Both the position numbers and the translations under genes were made by a program. Below are positions 33,516-43,800 of a stretch of DNA of 64,000 nucleotides, one piece after another. The notes beneath the pieces are model-generated. The model saw only the letters and a program-made list of their open reading frames with translations. It was not told the DNA's origin and did no database searches. Source of the DNA: Bactericera cockerelli (lineage: Eukaryota > Arthropoda > Insecta > Hemiptera > Triozidae); NCBI GenBank assembly GCA_024516035.1, contig CM044959.1, forward strand, positions 26,841,669 to 26,905,668. The letters are read 5' to 3'. Position 1 is the stretch's first letter; the number at the start of each line of letters is the position of its first letter.

Positions 33516-33745
33516 TGCTACTGGTTCACTGTTGAGTTCGGCCTTTGCCGTCAAGATGGACAGCTGAAAGCGTTCGGCGCGGGACTGCTCTCTTCATTCG
33601 GAGAACTTCAGTACTGCCTCTCCGACAAGCCTCAGCTCAAACCTTTCGAACCCTCGGTCACCGCTTTGCAGACCTACCCCATCACCGAGTACCAACCACT
33701 CTACTTTGTGGCCGAGAGCTTTGAAGATGCCAAGGAGAAAATGAT
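33516..33745 (+). CDS. Hn: Phenylalanine hydroxylase, penultimate exon
   Basis: Acceptor TATTCCAG, donor GTAAGTATG. Encodes the catalytic-core end, from [11 protein letters not shown] to SFEDAKEKM. Confidence 0.88.
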
Positions 33746-34475
33746 GTAAGTATGCTGGCGCGGTGGTTTGGCAGATAGGTTGTCCTGGTAGCTCATGTTA
33801 GTTGGTGGTTTGGTTTAGAATCGCATACTATTTAAGGGTGTTTAGAATTTAATGATAAATATAATATGTGTTCCATTGCTTTATGTTCGGTTATGTTTTT
33901 GAGCGAAAGATTTGCTCAAAAATCACTATAATAAATTCCGTGTCCGTGAGATACCTATATCACATTTGTGAGAGGATTATATGGACGCCCAGATCCAATG
34001 TCTAGGCTTCTAGGTGTGCCCTTCGCACTCAACACTAAAAGTCAAGGCTGATTTGTTTTTCACTCATCTACTGCCTTACAATATTCGTGCAATCTAGACC
34101 GTCTTCTACATTGGGTGGTTATGCCAAGATATTACATTTAGGTTTATTTACTATTACAGATAGAGTTCAACTCTTCTGTCGACAATGCTCCTAACACACT
34201 GGCAGTAATGCCATGTGTTATTGAGAAGAAAAGAAAAAAAAAAACAGAAAACAATCAATGAGCCACTTGACAGAAAAAATTAACGAGATTATTTCACCCA
34301 ACTTACGTTCTGTTTCAGAAAATACTCACAGACCATCCCGCGTAGTTTTGGAGTCCGCTACAATGCCTACACCCAGAGTGTTGATGTGATTGATTCCAAA
34401 GCTCAACTTGGAGAACTAGTGCAGAATATTAACGGGGAATTGCAAATCCTACTGGCATCTATTAAGAAGATTTAA
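33516..34475 (+). CDS. Hn: Phenylalanine hydroxylase, last two exons
   Basis: Aromatic amino acid hydroxylase. The family uses iron, oxygen and tetrahydrobiopterin; the phenylalanine enzyme makes tyrosine in the cytosol. Exons 33516-33745 and 34319-34475 join in phase through a split Ile codon. They encode [70 protein letters not shown] and a C-terminal helix ([20 protein letters not shown]) fitting the tetramerisation tail. YPITEYQP and the RYNAYTQSV block favour phenylalanine hydroxylase over tyrosine or tryptophan hydroxylase. The Glu of the iron site is in FTVEFGLC; the two iron-binding His are in earlier exons, missing left of 33516 or in the gap. Confidence 0.85.
34319..34475 (+). CDS. 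Hn: Phenylalanine hydroxylase, terminal exon
   Basis: Acceptor CTGTTTCAG. Encodes [20 protein letters not shown] through LLASIKKI and a TAA stop at 34473-34475. The last codons and the stop are tandemly repeated downstream. Confidence 0.9.
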
Positions 34476-34538
34476 CCGAATCTCATCTATTAAGAAGATT
34501 TAACCTATCTCATCTATTAAGAAGATTTAACCGTATCT
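34456..34538 (+). repeat. Three tandem copies spanning the hydroxylase stop codon
   Basis: CATCTATTAAGAAGATTTAA begins at 34456, 34484 and 34511, with 7-8 base spacers of similar sequence. Copy 1 holds the last codons (SIKKI) and the TAA. Copies 2 and 3 lie in the 3' UTR and repeat the stop. Confidence 0.9.
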
Positions 34539-34599
34539 CTTCAAGTAGAGTTCAAATGTATGCAAGACATTTATTGAAGGAGAGCACATTTATTCTTTA

Positions 34600-34896
34600 G
34601 ACAATATGTATGTATGTTTGGTTTATTTGTGGTGAAGCACAAGACCTCTTCATAATGTTTGTGGGTAGCGCAACATTACTAAGAGCCTCCTTCACATTTC
34701 GAATTATTTTATTACAATAGTTACTTTTTACTCTGGTAATGCTCATACAAGTAACTACTCATTTTTCCTCACGAGGTAAGAGTGGACCCCGAACATCCAA
34801 GTACAGAGCAGAAAAGTTCCTGCCCCGCTGCGCTTTGAACCCAGGTCACCATGAGTGCAATGCCTAGCGCGCTAACTCACTCTGCCACGGTGACAA
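34600..34896 (-). mobile_element. tRNA-Ser/Leu-headed SINE, long copy
   Basis: Contains the extended body (TTGTGGTGAAGCACAAGACC, GGGTAGCGCAACATTACTAA), then CCTCACGAGG and the tRNA-like head reading CTCTGCCACGGTGAC on the plus strand. Same layout as 55450-55750. It lies within or just past the hydroxylase 3' UTR. Confidence 0.7.
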
Positions 34897-34917
34897 TAAG
34901 TATTTCAAAGGTTTTCC

Positions 34918-34923
34918 AATAAA
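34918..34923 (+). promoter_or_regulatory. Possible polyadenylation signal
   Basis: AATAAA about 440 bases after the hydroxylase stop, just beyond the SINE. It is the first canonical hexamer I noticed there. Confidence 0.3.
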
Positions 34924-34929
34924 TTCAAG

Positions 34930-36560
34930 GTAATACTTTACCTTGTGCTCAATCTGCAGGAAGTGATCCATGTAAATATTACATTATCATTTTACCTTAT
35001 TCAATTCCTCCAAGCGTCTAACGCTAAAAAATCTCCTTCCACTCTAGTTTTTCATAATTTAGACAATTAACATTAATTTATTTACATTGATTTTATCCGT
35101 ATAAGCTTCAATGCAATCTCAGGGTACCTATGTACTTGAACATAGATTATTTCCCTTAAAATGTGGACTTTTTTTCCCTTCAAGTTTCCTGGAAGTTTAG
35201 AACTTGTTCTTTAATGTCTTTCTATTAAGAGTAAATAATAAGAAAAAATGATTGAATCAATTAATACCTTGTTTTCTTCAAAAAGATTAGATCGACTTTA
35301 TTCTTGAAAATTATAACAATTCAAGCAGACCAACAATTATAAACCAGTCCAGCTATCCAGTTGGTCACGGGCATTTAGAAAACACTGTGGACTGGGTCCA
35401 AACGAAATAGTTCTGGTTTTATTGGCAATTCTTCAAAATATTTAAATAACAATACATGACAAACTGAAATTTTTACTAATTATTACTAAAAGGATGTTCT
35501 CTAGCCTCTAACAATCTAACAAGGCTAGATATAGATAACATCCATTCTGCGTTGCTTACGTTGGAACCGCTACAAAACAACGAAACTTCTGTCCCAAAAA
35601 ATATTTTTGATCTATTTCAACCAGATCACATAAAAAAATAGTCCTTCACCCAGAGGATCTGTTTCTGGCTGCCAGATGTGACGTGATAAAGAAATCATTA
35701 TAAAAATAAAAAATAACTTGTAAGTTGGTGACTCACAAACAGAATATTACATGCATGTGGAGAGCCGTCCCTTCTTCATAAAATCTATTATTGGGAATAC
35801 CAATTCAATTTCTTAAAAATCTTATTAAAACATAAATGTTTATCATTTCAATTTATATTTATTATTCAACATTTGCACTAAAGTTACAAAATTCACAGGG
35901 AATTGAGAAATACATACTATATAATATACCTAATAAATATAATCGAATAACAAAAATGGATTTTTCTATAACAAAACAAAATCAAACAAAAAATATAATA
36001 TTTCATCATACAACCAATCTGAGTGATTGAACTTCACTTAACCAAACTATGTTTTATCTATGAACTCCATTACTGAACTAGAGCATATCAACACTTGATT
36101 TAACTACAGGGTGGTTCAAACCACCACTCGGCTATCTTTTTTTCAAGAACCAACTTCAAACTTATGGCCTAAATAGTTGCACATGAGCTCAAATTTGATA
36201 AATAAAGTTGAAATAGGGAACTCTTGAGTATTAGAGACCTCTCTTTAAACAAATATTCATTTTTTCATATAAAAAAAGTTGAAATAGAAGGCAATGAATT
36301 TTTTTTAAAAGTCCCCATTTCCTCGAGATAAACGTGGACCATTTTTACTTTCATCGAAGTTACTTATAAGTTGTAAAATCCAAATAATAGCTATGATGAA
36401 AAAAATGTACCATTTCATTAAGAATTCGGAAAAAAACGGACATACATCGTTATCTACGTCCAAAATATTCTCCCTGTAAGCAAAATATTTTTTGCTTGTA
36501 ATTACCAGCGGATCTCAAAAAATATGGCCTGGTGGTTAGAATCACGCTATATTTATGGTA
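34930..36560. other. Intergenic, nothing recognised
   Basis: AT-rich. The only repeat-like item is a transposon-tip-like CTACAGGGTGGTTCAAACCA at 36105. No genes seen. Confidence 0.4.
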
Positions 36561-36599
36561 TTGTATAGTATACTAGCGGGCTGCACCCGCTTCGCCAAG

Positions 36600-36863
36600 C
36601 CATCACACACACACCACCCATTACATCACACACCACACCCATACACCACAAAATACACACACACCACACACACACACACCACATCCACACACACACACAC
36701 CACACACACACACCACACACACCACCACACTCCACACCACCACACACACACAACACAGACACCACACCAACACCACCCACACACCATCACACATACACAC
36801 ACCCATCCACAAACACACACACATCCACACACACACACACACACACACCCACCCACCCACCCA

Positions 36864-36901
<38 letters not shown>

Positions 36902-37015
36902 CACAAACACAACACAACACACCACACACATACACACACACCCATCCACACACACAGATCCACACATCCACACACACACACACACACACACACACCACCA
37001 CCACCACACACACAT
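36600..37015. repeat. CA/CCA-rich microsatellite
   Basis: About 415 bases of almost pure C and A, with CACACA and CACCAC units. All ORFs through it are artefacts of composition. Confidence 0.95.
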
Positions 37016-37074
37016 CATCGCTGTAAATTTCAAAATCCCGAGCCAAATCTATCATAGCGGATATTGATAATGTA

Positions 37075-37600
37075 GCAAACTGGCCTATATTTTGAGAACG
37101 GTTTGTCAGAATATGGGAACAAAGGGCTCAATTAAAAGCATGTGATGTTTTCAGACAGTTTTTACAATAAAATTATAGGTTCTCGCGATAATTTTTAAGT
37201 TCCGCGCTGGAATCTCTAAAAAAAAACGTAAAAAGTCTGAATAAAAGGTAGAAATTTCGAACATTCTGGCTTATATCTCAAGAACGGTACGTCAGAATGT
37301 GGCCTCAAATGTATTAATTGAAAGCTTGTTTTGTCTAATTTGTTATTAAATAATAAAAAATATAGGTCCTCGCGATAAATTTTAAGTTCCATGCTGGAAT
37401 CTGTTAAAAAACATGAAAAGTCTGAAAAAAGGTCAAAATTTCGAACATTCTGGCTTATATCTCCAGAACGGTACGTCAGAATGTGGCCTAAAATGAATTA
37501 AATGAAAGTTAATTTTGTCTAATGTGTTATTATGTAATAAAAAATATAGGTCCTGGCGATAGATTTCAAGTTCCAGGGCAAAGATTGTCTTAAAATCGGA
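37075..37600. repeat. Tandem repeat, about 185 bp x 3
   Basis: Units share TTCGAACATTCTGGCTTATA, AGAACGGTACGTCAGAATGT and AAAAAATATAGGTCCTCGCG. The first unit is the most diverged. Confidence 0.75.
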
Positions 37601-37815
37601 CCCTTCCTCAAGGCAATACTTGAGGAAGGTCATAACTCAAGGACGGTTTGGAATTTCGGACTTTTGATAGTTTTCCTGATATTTTCCGGCAATTTTACTT
37701 GGGGTCATCTCTCATCAATTTTTCGCTATCTCTTACCGTTTCGCCTAAAAAATTCCTGCACACAAAGCCACAAAGACACAAAGCCCGTCCATATTTCTCA
37801 TTTATATATAGAGAT

Positions 37816-39170
37816 TTAACTTCTCTACGAAATCCATTCTTGTTCTTTATCATCACATCTTCACAATAAGCCAGTTTAATTTATAGCTCAAAACTTTTGT
37901 CACAATCCAATGAATTGGTAAGAACGGTAAATTATAATAATATAAAAAAAAAAAAAACATTTTAAAAAAACAACTAAGAATCTAAATAATTTGCAGTTAC
38001 AATACTAGTAAAAAAAACCAAGTGTTTTAACTTTAAATTATCTAGACTCTAGACTATGTCTTTCAAATGCAGTTCATCAGAAATAGAAAACACAAAGAAA
38101 TACATAGATTCCAAAACAAAAACCAAGACACCATGCGATATGTTTTCTTACGGGGAAGAATAAAATTGGGTAACAGTTTCTTTGTACTTGATGAAAAAAT
38201 AACAAATATTCATGATCTGTACATAAAAAAATCTTTGAATTTTTTTTTAATTTTTAATATTCCACACACAAAATCAACTACTCACACTTGACATGGTATT
38301 TAAGCAAGTATTTTTCGTCACGTTAATCGACGAGTAATGATCAAATCACAATATTGCACATGCGCAAAAAATTCAGTTCTAAGTTTCTAACATAAGACGA
38401 ACTTTCAATTTTCGTCAATGTGAGAAATTAATCTCACGTCATGTTTTAGGAACGACTTCGAAATTTGTTTTGTATGTATTAACTAAAAATACAAGATTTT
38501 CAAATAGAAAGTTTTGTTAAGTTTTAAAACTACATGTTGTTGGACATTGTAACCTATCTACCACGGATGACATTACTCTTTAAAATCGAACGTTAATTAA
38601 GGTTAGATTCACAATTTATCGAAATACATTTTCTGATGTAAATTAAAATTTTGAGCTCGGAATTTTTTGTTAGAACTTTCGTAAGTTGCTAAAAGTCCAA
38701 TATCTGCGATTTGATCGTTCAAATTTTGCTACTAAAATCAGATCAAATTCCGTAATAATGAATTTTATTCAATTAGTATCAAATAGCAAATAGATCTATT
38801 TCTTCAGTTTTACTATCCCCTCATTTAATAATAGTTAAATTAAATCTTCATTTATAAATAATTTACACATATATTTTAATTTAGAATAATAATCGTTTAA
38901 CAAAATATTAAATTTCTATAACATTAATTTGGTCCCGCGTTTCCAACTGTAATATCAAATATAATTATCATAAATAAAAATGCTCGTACATGACATGAAC
39001 ACAAAACAAAAATACAAAATCTCATTTAAGCTCAAATTATCTTCCTAGAGTTAGATTTTTCCAGTAAAAGATTATTAGGGCTACTGCCAATTTTACATGC
39101 TATAATTCAACCATAATATGTGTTGGTAAACATTCTACATAATATGTAGAATGTGTTTTTTTAAGTTCTG
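37816..39170. other. AT-rich intergenic sequence
   Basis: No coding, RNA or long-repeat signal recognised. Confidence 0.4.
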
Positions 39171-39177
39171 TAGAATG

Positions 39178-39302
39178 TGTTAATCACTTTCGTGATGTCA
39201 CTACTACTCAAACTCGCTTTACTAAATCTACGCTGAAACCGGGACTTGAACCACCGACACCCAGGTTACAAGTCCACCGCCTTATCGATCAAGGCAGTAG
39301 CC
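39178..39302 (-). mobile_element. tRNA-like SINE (CTTTCGTGATGTCAC family)
   Basis: AATCACTTTCGTGATGTCAC, then GGGACTTGAACCACCGAC and ACAAGTCCACCGCCTTATCG. On the reverse strand this gives a tRNA-like arm with GGTTCAAGTCC. Sister copies lie at 45342 and 46530. Confidence 0.65.
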
Positions 39303-39309
39303 CACCCAT

Positions 39310-40584
39310 TCTTATCTGGGAGTCCATGTACAGAAATTAAAAATTGACCAACAGAAATTGGTCACTTTTTCATAATGTTTTTTATTATTATTATTAAAAA
39401 ATACAAGCTTTGAAAAATCTCGTAAGAAACACCAACCTTGCCCAACAGGAATAAGAGTACAAAATGAATAGAATAATTTTTATTCTTAAATATGTTCTTA
39501 AATCCAACTTAGGACCCAACAAAAATTAATGTATACCAGCGAAGAGAATTAGCAGCTTATGGCCATAAAACCGAAATACTTCAGGGAAAATTAAACCTAA
39601 TTAGCTAGGCTGTCAGTAGATATAGTGAAAATTAACGGCGAAGTGTCGCCATACTTGCCACGGTAACCCCAGCTAATTACTCAAGGAGGGTATATAATTT
39701 CTTCCCCCCTAACATTCCGGGATGAATAAATAGATGATTAATTTATAAGCTCATTTCATTATCCTAGTCTATGTACAGTATGAAAACAATGGAATTACAT
39801 ACAGCTATGTACACAATGATAAACTATAACAACTTTAAAACATAACAACAATTTTGGCTACAAGTCATCAACAACAAAAATATATACTATTTAACTATGG
39901 AAATAAATAGGAGGCACTTTCTTGGAAGATAACAAAGCAAAGACATCTCAAATAAAGAAAGTAGTCCGTACCGGTAGCCTTGTACCTAGCTGAGAAACAT
40001 AGACCATTGCACCAAGGTTTTCACATTCTAGTAGCTATGTATGAGTGCCTGTTTCTAGGCTCCATCTAGGCTTCATATAGATAGTCGTGTTTTATTTACT
40101 CTATGGGCGATTAGAACTCCCAATACGTCAACATATTTTAGTTATTCTTTTCAGAGCTTTCTAACAAATCCATTTCTCCGTTGATAGTTTGATTTTTATT
40201 ATTTCAAGTAAACAAATATTTCTGAGCCTCGACTTACAGAACAGTTGTCCTCCACCACTTGAAAACTTGAAACAACAAAAAATATACAATCGCTCCTGTA
40301 TCGAGCCGCCAGTATTATCTTGGTCAAGGCTTTTGTTGTTCGGAAAATTCGTTTTATTTTCCTTCTGAAACAAACAGAATTCTTTCAGCTAAAAAAAAAA
40401 ACGGAAGGGCAAATCTGAATAGTTTGTATTGTATATTACATATTTCCTTTGTATAAATTTCGCTTTTATATAAAATCTGTCGTGGTAATATATTGTTTTC
40501 TTGATGTTTTTTTCTTCTAATAATGTCTACATGAGTTCTGTTGTCAACTTAATAGCAAGGTCCCACCTCGGATGGGGGTCATAC
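39310..40584. other. Intergenic, nothing recognised
   Basis: Separates the converging hydroxylase and cycle genes. No feature identified. Confidence 0.4.
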
Positions 40585-40590
40585 TTTATT
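40585..40590 (-). promoter_or_regulatory. cycle polyadenylation signal
   Basis: AATAAA on the minus strand, about 190 bases after the cycle stop and just beyond the five-copy repeat. Confidence 0.6.
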
Positions 40591-40600
40591 CTTCTTTCTT

Positions 40601-40806
40601 GAAAATCATGTAGTGCTCAAGGCAGGGGCCATGGGAGGCCGGAAAATCATGTAGTGCTCAAGGCAGGGGCCATGGGAGGCCGGAAACTCATGTAGTGCTC
40701 AAGGCAGGGGCCATGGGAGGCCGGAAACTCATGTGGTGCTCAAGGCAGGGGCCATGGGAGGCCGGAAACTCATGTAGTGCTCAAGGCAGGGGCCATGGGA
40801 GGCCGG
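40601..40806 (-). repeat. Five 41-bp copies spanning the cycle stop codon
   Basis: Each unit on the minus strand holds GGCCTCCCATGGCCCCTGCC followed by TTGAGCAC, i.e. the codons GLPWPLP and the TGA. The rightmost copy is the real end of the protein (stop 40781-40783); four more follow in the 3' UTR. Copies differ at only a few bases. Confidence 0.95.
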
Positions 40807-40884
40807 AAAAGTCCACGGGCCCCCCCAGCCCTGCGTCGGCCTCCAGGAGACTCATGATCACCGCCATGGCGGCCTCATCGTTGC
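40781..40884 (-). CDS. cyc: cycle terminal exon: transactivation tail
   Basis: The acceptor CCACCACAG is followed by [20 protein letters not shown] and [14 protein letters not shown], then TGA. This is the conserved BMAL1 C-terminal region that binds CRY and CBP/p300 (known). Confidence 0.96.
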
Positions 40885-43800
40885 CTGTGGTGGCCCCGAC
40901 CCCCACGGGGGGGAGGGGGGCGAGATCATGTCACTCATTACGTCGTCTTGGTCCGTGACTGAGAACAGAAAATCAGACACTAAAGCCAAATGGAACTTAG
41001 TGAGGTTGCAAATGGAAGAGAATGCCGTTGGCATTAGCACCGCCCTTGATCAAGTTTTGTTTTGTTAATTTTAATTTCTATGTATGTATATATTCTATGT
41101 TATTTGTAAATAAAACTTGATCCAACATGTTTAATAATAATAAGAGAGACGGGATTGGACAATTCATGCCAATCCTGTAATAATAGTTGCCCCTGGCAGA
41201 AATCAGTGTCGCCACAGTAGAAGTTGTAGAAAAATAAACTGGAGTGAACATCGCAAAACTTTTATAACCCCCCAAAAAGAAGTCTAATTAACTTGCAATT
41301 TTTTTTTATTTTGGTAACAGGTTTTTAATTAAAATAATGATAAATAGTGTTGAATTAAACAAGTTCAGTACATCGAAAACATTGGATTTGATGTCACTAA
41401 CCCCATATAACCCTACAAAATACCAGAAGAAGATTGTACCATACAGTAATTCTCGTAAAATATTCATTATGCATCAGGATGTGCATTTGCGTACATCTCT
41501 AGGACCTAAAGTTTTATTCAAAAATAAAGCTGAGTAAGACAGTGCAGTGCAATCGTTCTAAATAAATGACTCCGCACATGTTTATTTCTGAACAACAACA
41601 AAAATGACCCCCAAAAATATTTTTTTATTTAATTTAAGATGAGTGTTTCACAGCCTTTTTTATTCCGTAGCCATGAAACAGGAGCTACCTTAGACGCTTG
41701 TGGCCTGTGTTGTAGCCTGCCCATCCCGTAAAGTCCCTCCCCTCTGATGGGCGAGAAGTGACACAATACTTCCCATTTAGGTGCTGGGTCAACACGAGCG
41801 CACCGGAAGGTATCCCTTACAAACAACTGTACCAAATTTTGAATACAATGTAATGTAACTATTGTAATTGAAGCAATTTGTACACCAAAACATCACGAAA
41901 CAATTTTCATCCCCGTCCAGATCTCCGCCCTAACTTACCAGACTCGTGACAGGAGGAGCTACTCAGCACCACATTGTTACGGACCAAGGAGAAGTCCCCT
42001 CCTCTACCACCCTCTCCTCCTAGCAGTGAAGAGCAGATGAGAGGGTTCACACCGCGATTTTCCAGGCCATGATTTTGAAGTAACTGCAACAAGTACACAA
42101 AAAATTAGGATAAAGCAGGTTTTTTTTTCAACCAGACTCGTGACAGTCAGCTTTCAATATGTCAGCTTTCAATAAAAAATTCAATTCAGATCGTTTGCAA
42201 GTGCCACCAGTTGAAAAACTGGAACTAAGTAACATTTTATTCCCTCTTAAAGGTGACAAAAAGTGTTTGACATGATTTTGAAAAATATTCCTCTTACAAT
42301 TACAAAACTGGTTCTACGATCACTGAACATCCTCCCTATGATAGAAATTACTCAGAATCAGTAAGAGCCCGCTGATGATGTTTTAGAAATTCAAAACTAA
42401 AGATATTATTTTGAAAAAATCAGCTTATTAGTTTAGTTTTTAGCTGAGAAGGAAATTTGATGTTATTTAGTCAGCGTCGATAGCACGTTGAATGCACCAG
42501 TTCTCAGCATGTCACTGAAAATAAGCAACGTCCAGCGAGGTTAGGACTTGGATGGGTCACCATTCAAACTTGAAACCTCGTGATGCTGGCTATTACCGGC
42601 CCAACCCAGGCTGTGTGTGGTGAATATGTGTATCTAGTTTGTAAGTTTCCGGCGAATGGAGAGTAAAACCCCAGCTTGATGTAACTTGAGCAGTTGAAAG
42701 GGACGGTATTAAGGACCGAATAATGAAAGAGGATTAGATTTAATCTAGTCTGTCCCGGTAGCTCAGTGGTGAAGGCTGCACTCTGTGAATCCACAGGGGA
42801 TTTTTACCACATAATAATATGTCTTGGGCTTACTGCTGGAATAATGGGACTTTAATAGTCCTTATCGGTCAGTATAAATAAGGCGACATTATTATTATTA
42901 TTATGTGAGCACTATCAGCTGAATCAGGCTATAGTGGCCTTTGACTGGTTGAAAATCCCACTAGAGAGCGTGTTAAGGGATAGTTTCCACTTAGATTAAG
43001 TAGAAACTATCCCTAAAGATAAGTAAAGGCGGCACTCTGTGAATCCAGAGATTCCAGAGGTCGCGGGTTCGAAACCCAGCCGGGACATGACATGTTATCC
43101 TCCCATTTGGGATTTTTACCACATAATAATATATCTTGGGCTTACTGCTGAAATAATGGGACTTTAATAGTCTTTATCGGGCAGTATAAATAAGGCGATA
43201 TTATTATTATTATGTGGGCACTATCAGCTGAATCAGGCTATAGTGGCCTGTGACTGGTTGAGAATTCCACTAGAGAGCGTGTTAAGGGATAGTTTCCACT
43301 TAGATTAAATCTAATCCTGTTTCATAATTTGACCTCAGCCTGGCGGTGCAGCGGCGGAATGCAGCAAGTATGCTTTCGGCTCTTCCCTCAGCTGAGTTAG
43401 TAGAAGTCTCTAATTTTATTATTGTTTCTCTATTTTTATTATTGTTTCTCTAAATTTATTATTGTATGTATGTACGAATTTCTTTGTGGTGAAGCACAAG
43501 GCCTCTTCACAATTTTTGTGGGTAGCGCAGCATTACTAAGAGCCTCCTTTACATTTCGAATTATTCTATTACATTAATTTCTTTTTACTCTGGTAATGCC
43601 GCCACTGGTCGTTACTCATACAAGTAGGGGAAGGTTTGCTAAAACCGGGTAGTCTGCTAATGCCGGGTACCACTGTTTCCGACGATACCGTTAGTGCCAT
43701 CAATGAACTGATTACAGAAACTAAAATCTCTTCCTAGCAGAGCGTAACTTTTGTAAACAAACCAATTTCATTTCGCTCTGATTTGAGGTTCAAGTTTTGC

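Larger units (their letters stand above)
36565..37815. mobile_element. Repeat element with CA-rich core and tandem block
   Basis: Starts TATACTAGCGGGCTGCACCC and ends TTTATATATAGAG, a start/end pair common in dispersed insect repeats. Inside are a (CA)n block (36600-37015) and about three 185-base tandem units (37075-37600). The end sequence resembles the repeat at 3634-4050 in inverse order. Confidence 0.5.

Noticed and set aside
36555..37067. Long ORFs on both strands of His/Thr or Cys/Val composition
   Set aside because: They come from the CA-rich microsatellite, where stop codons are absent by composition.
40695..40958. 87-codon plus-strand ORF with repeated [14 protein letters not shown] peptide
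   Set aside because: Antisense to the five-copy repeat at the end of cycle.
43000..43090. Possible tRNA gene with GGTTCGAAACC
   Set aside because: Same reason: head of the GTCCCGGTAGCTCAGTGG SINE family.
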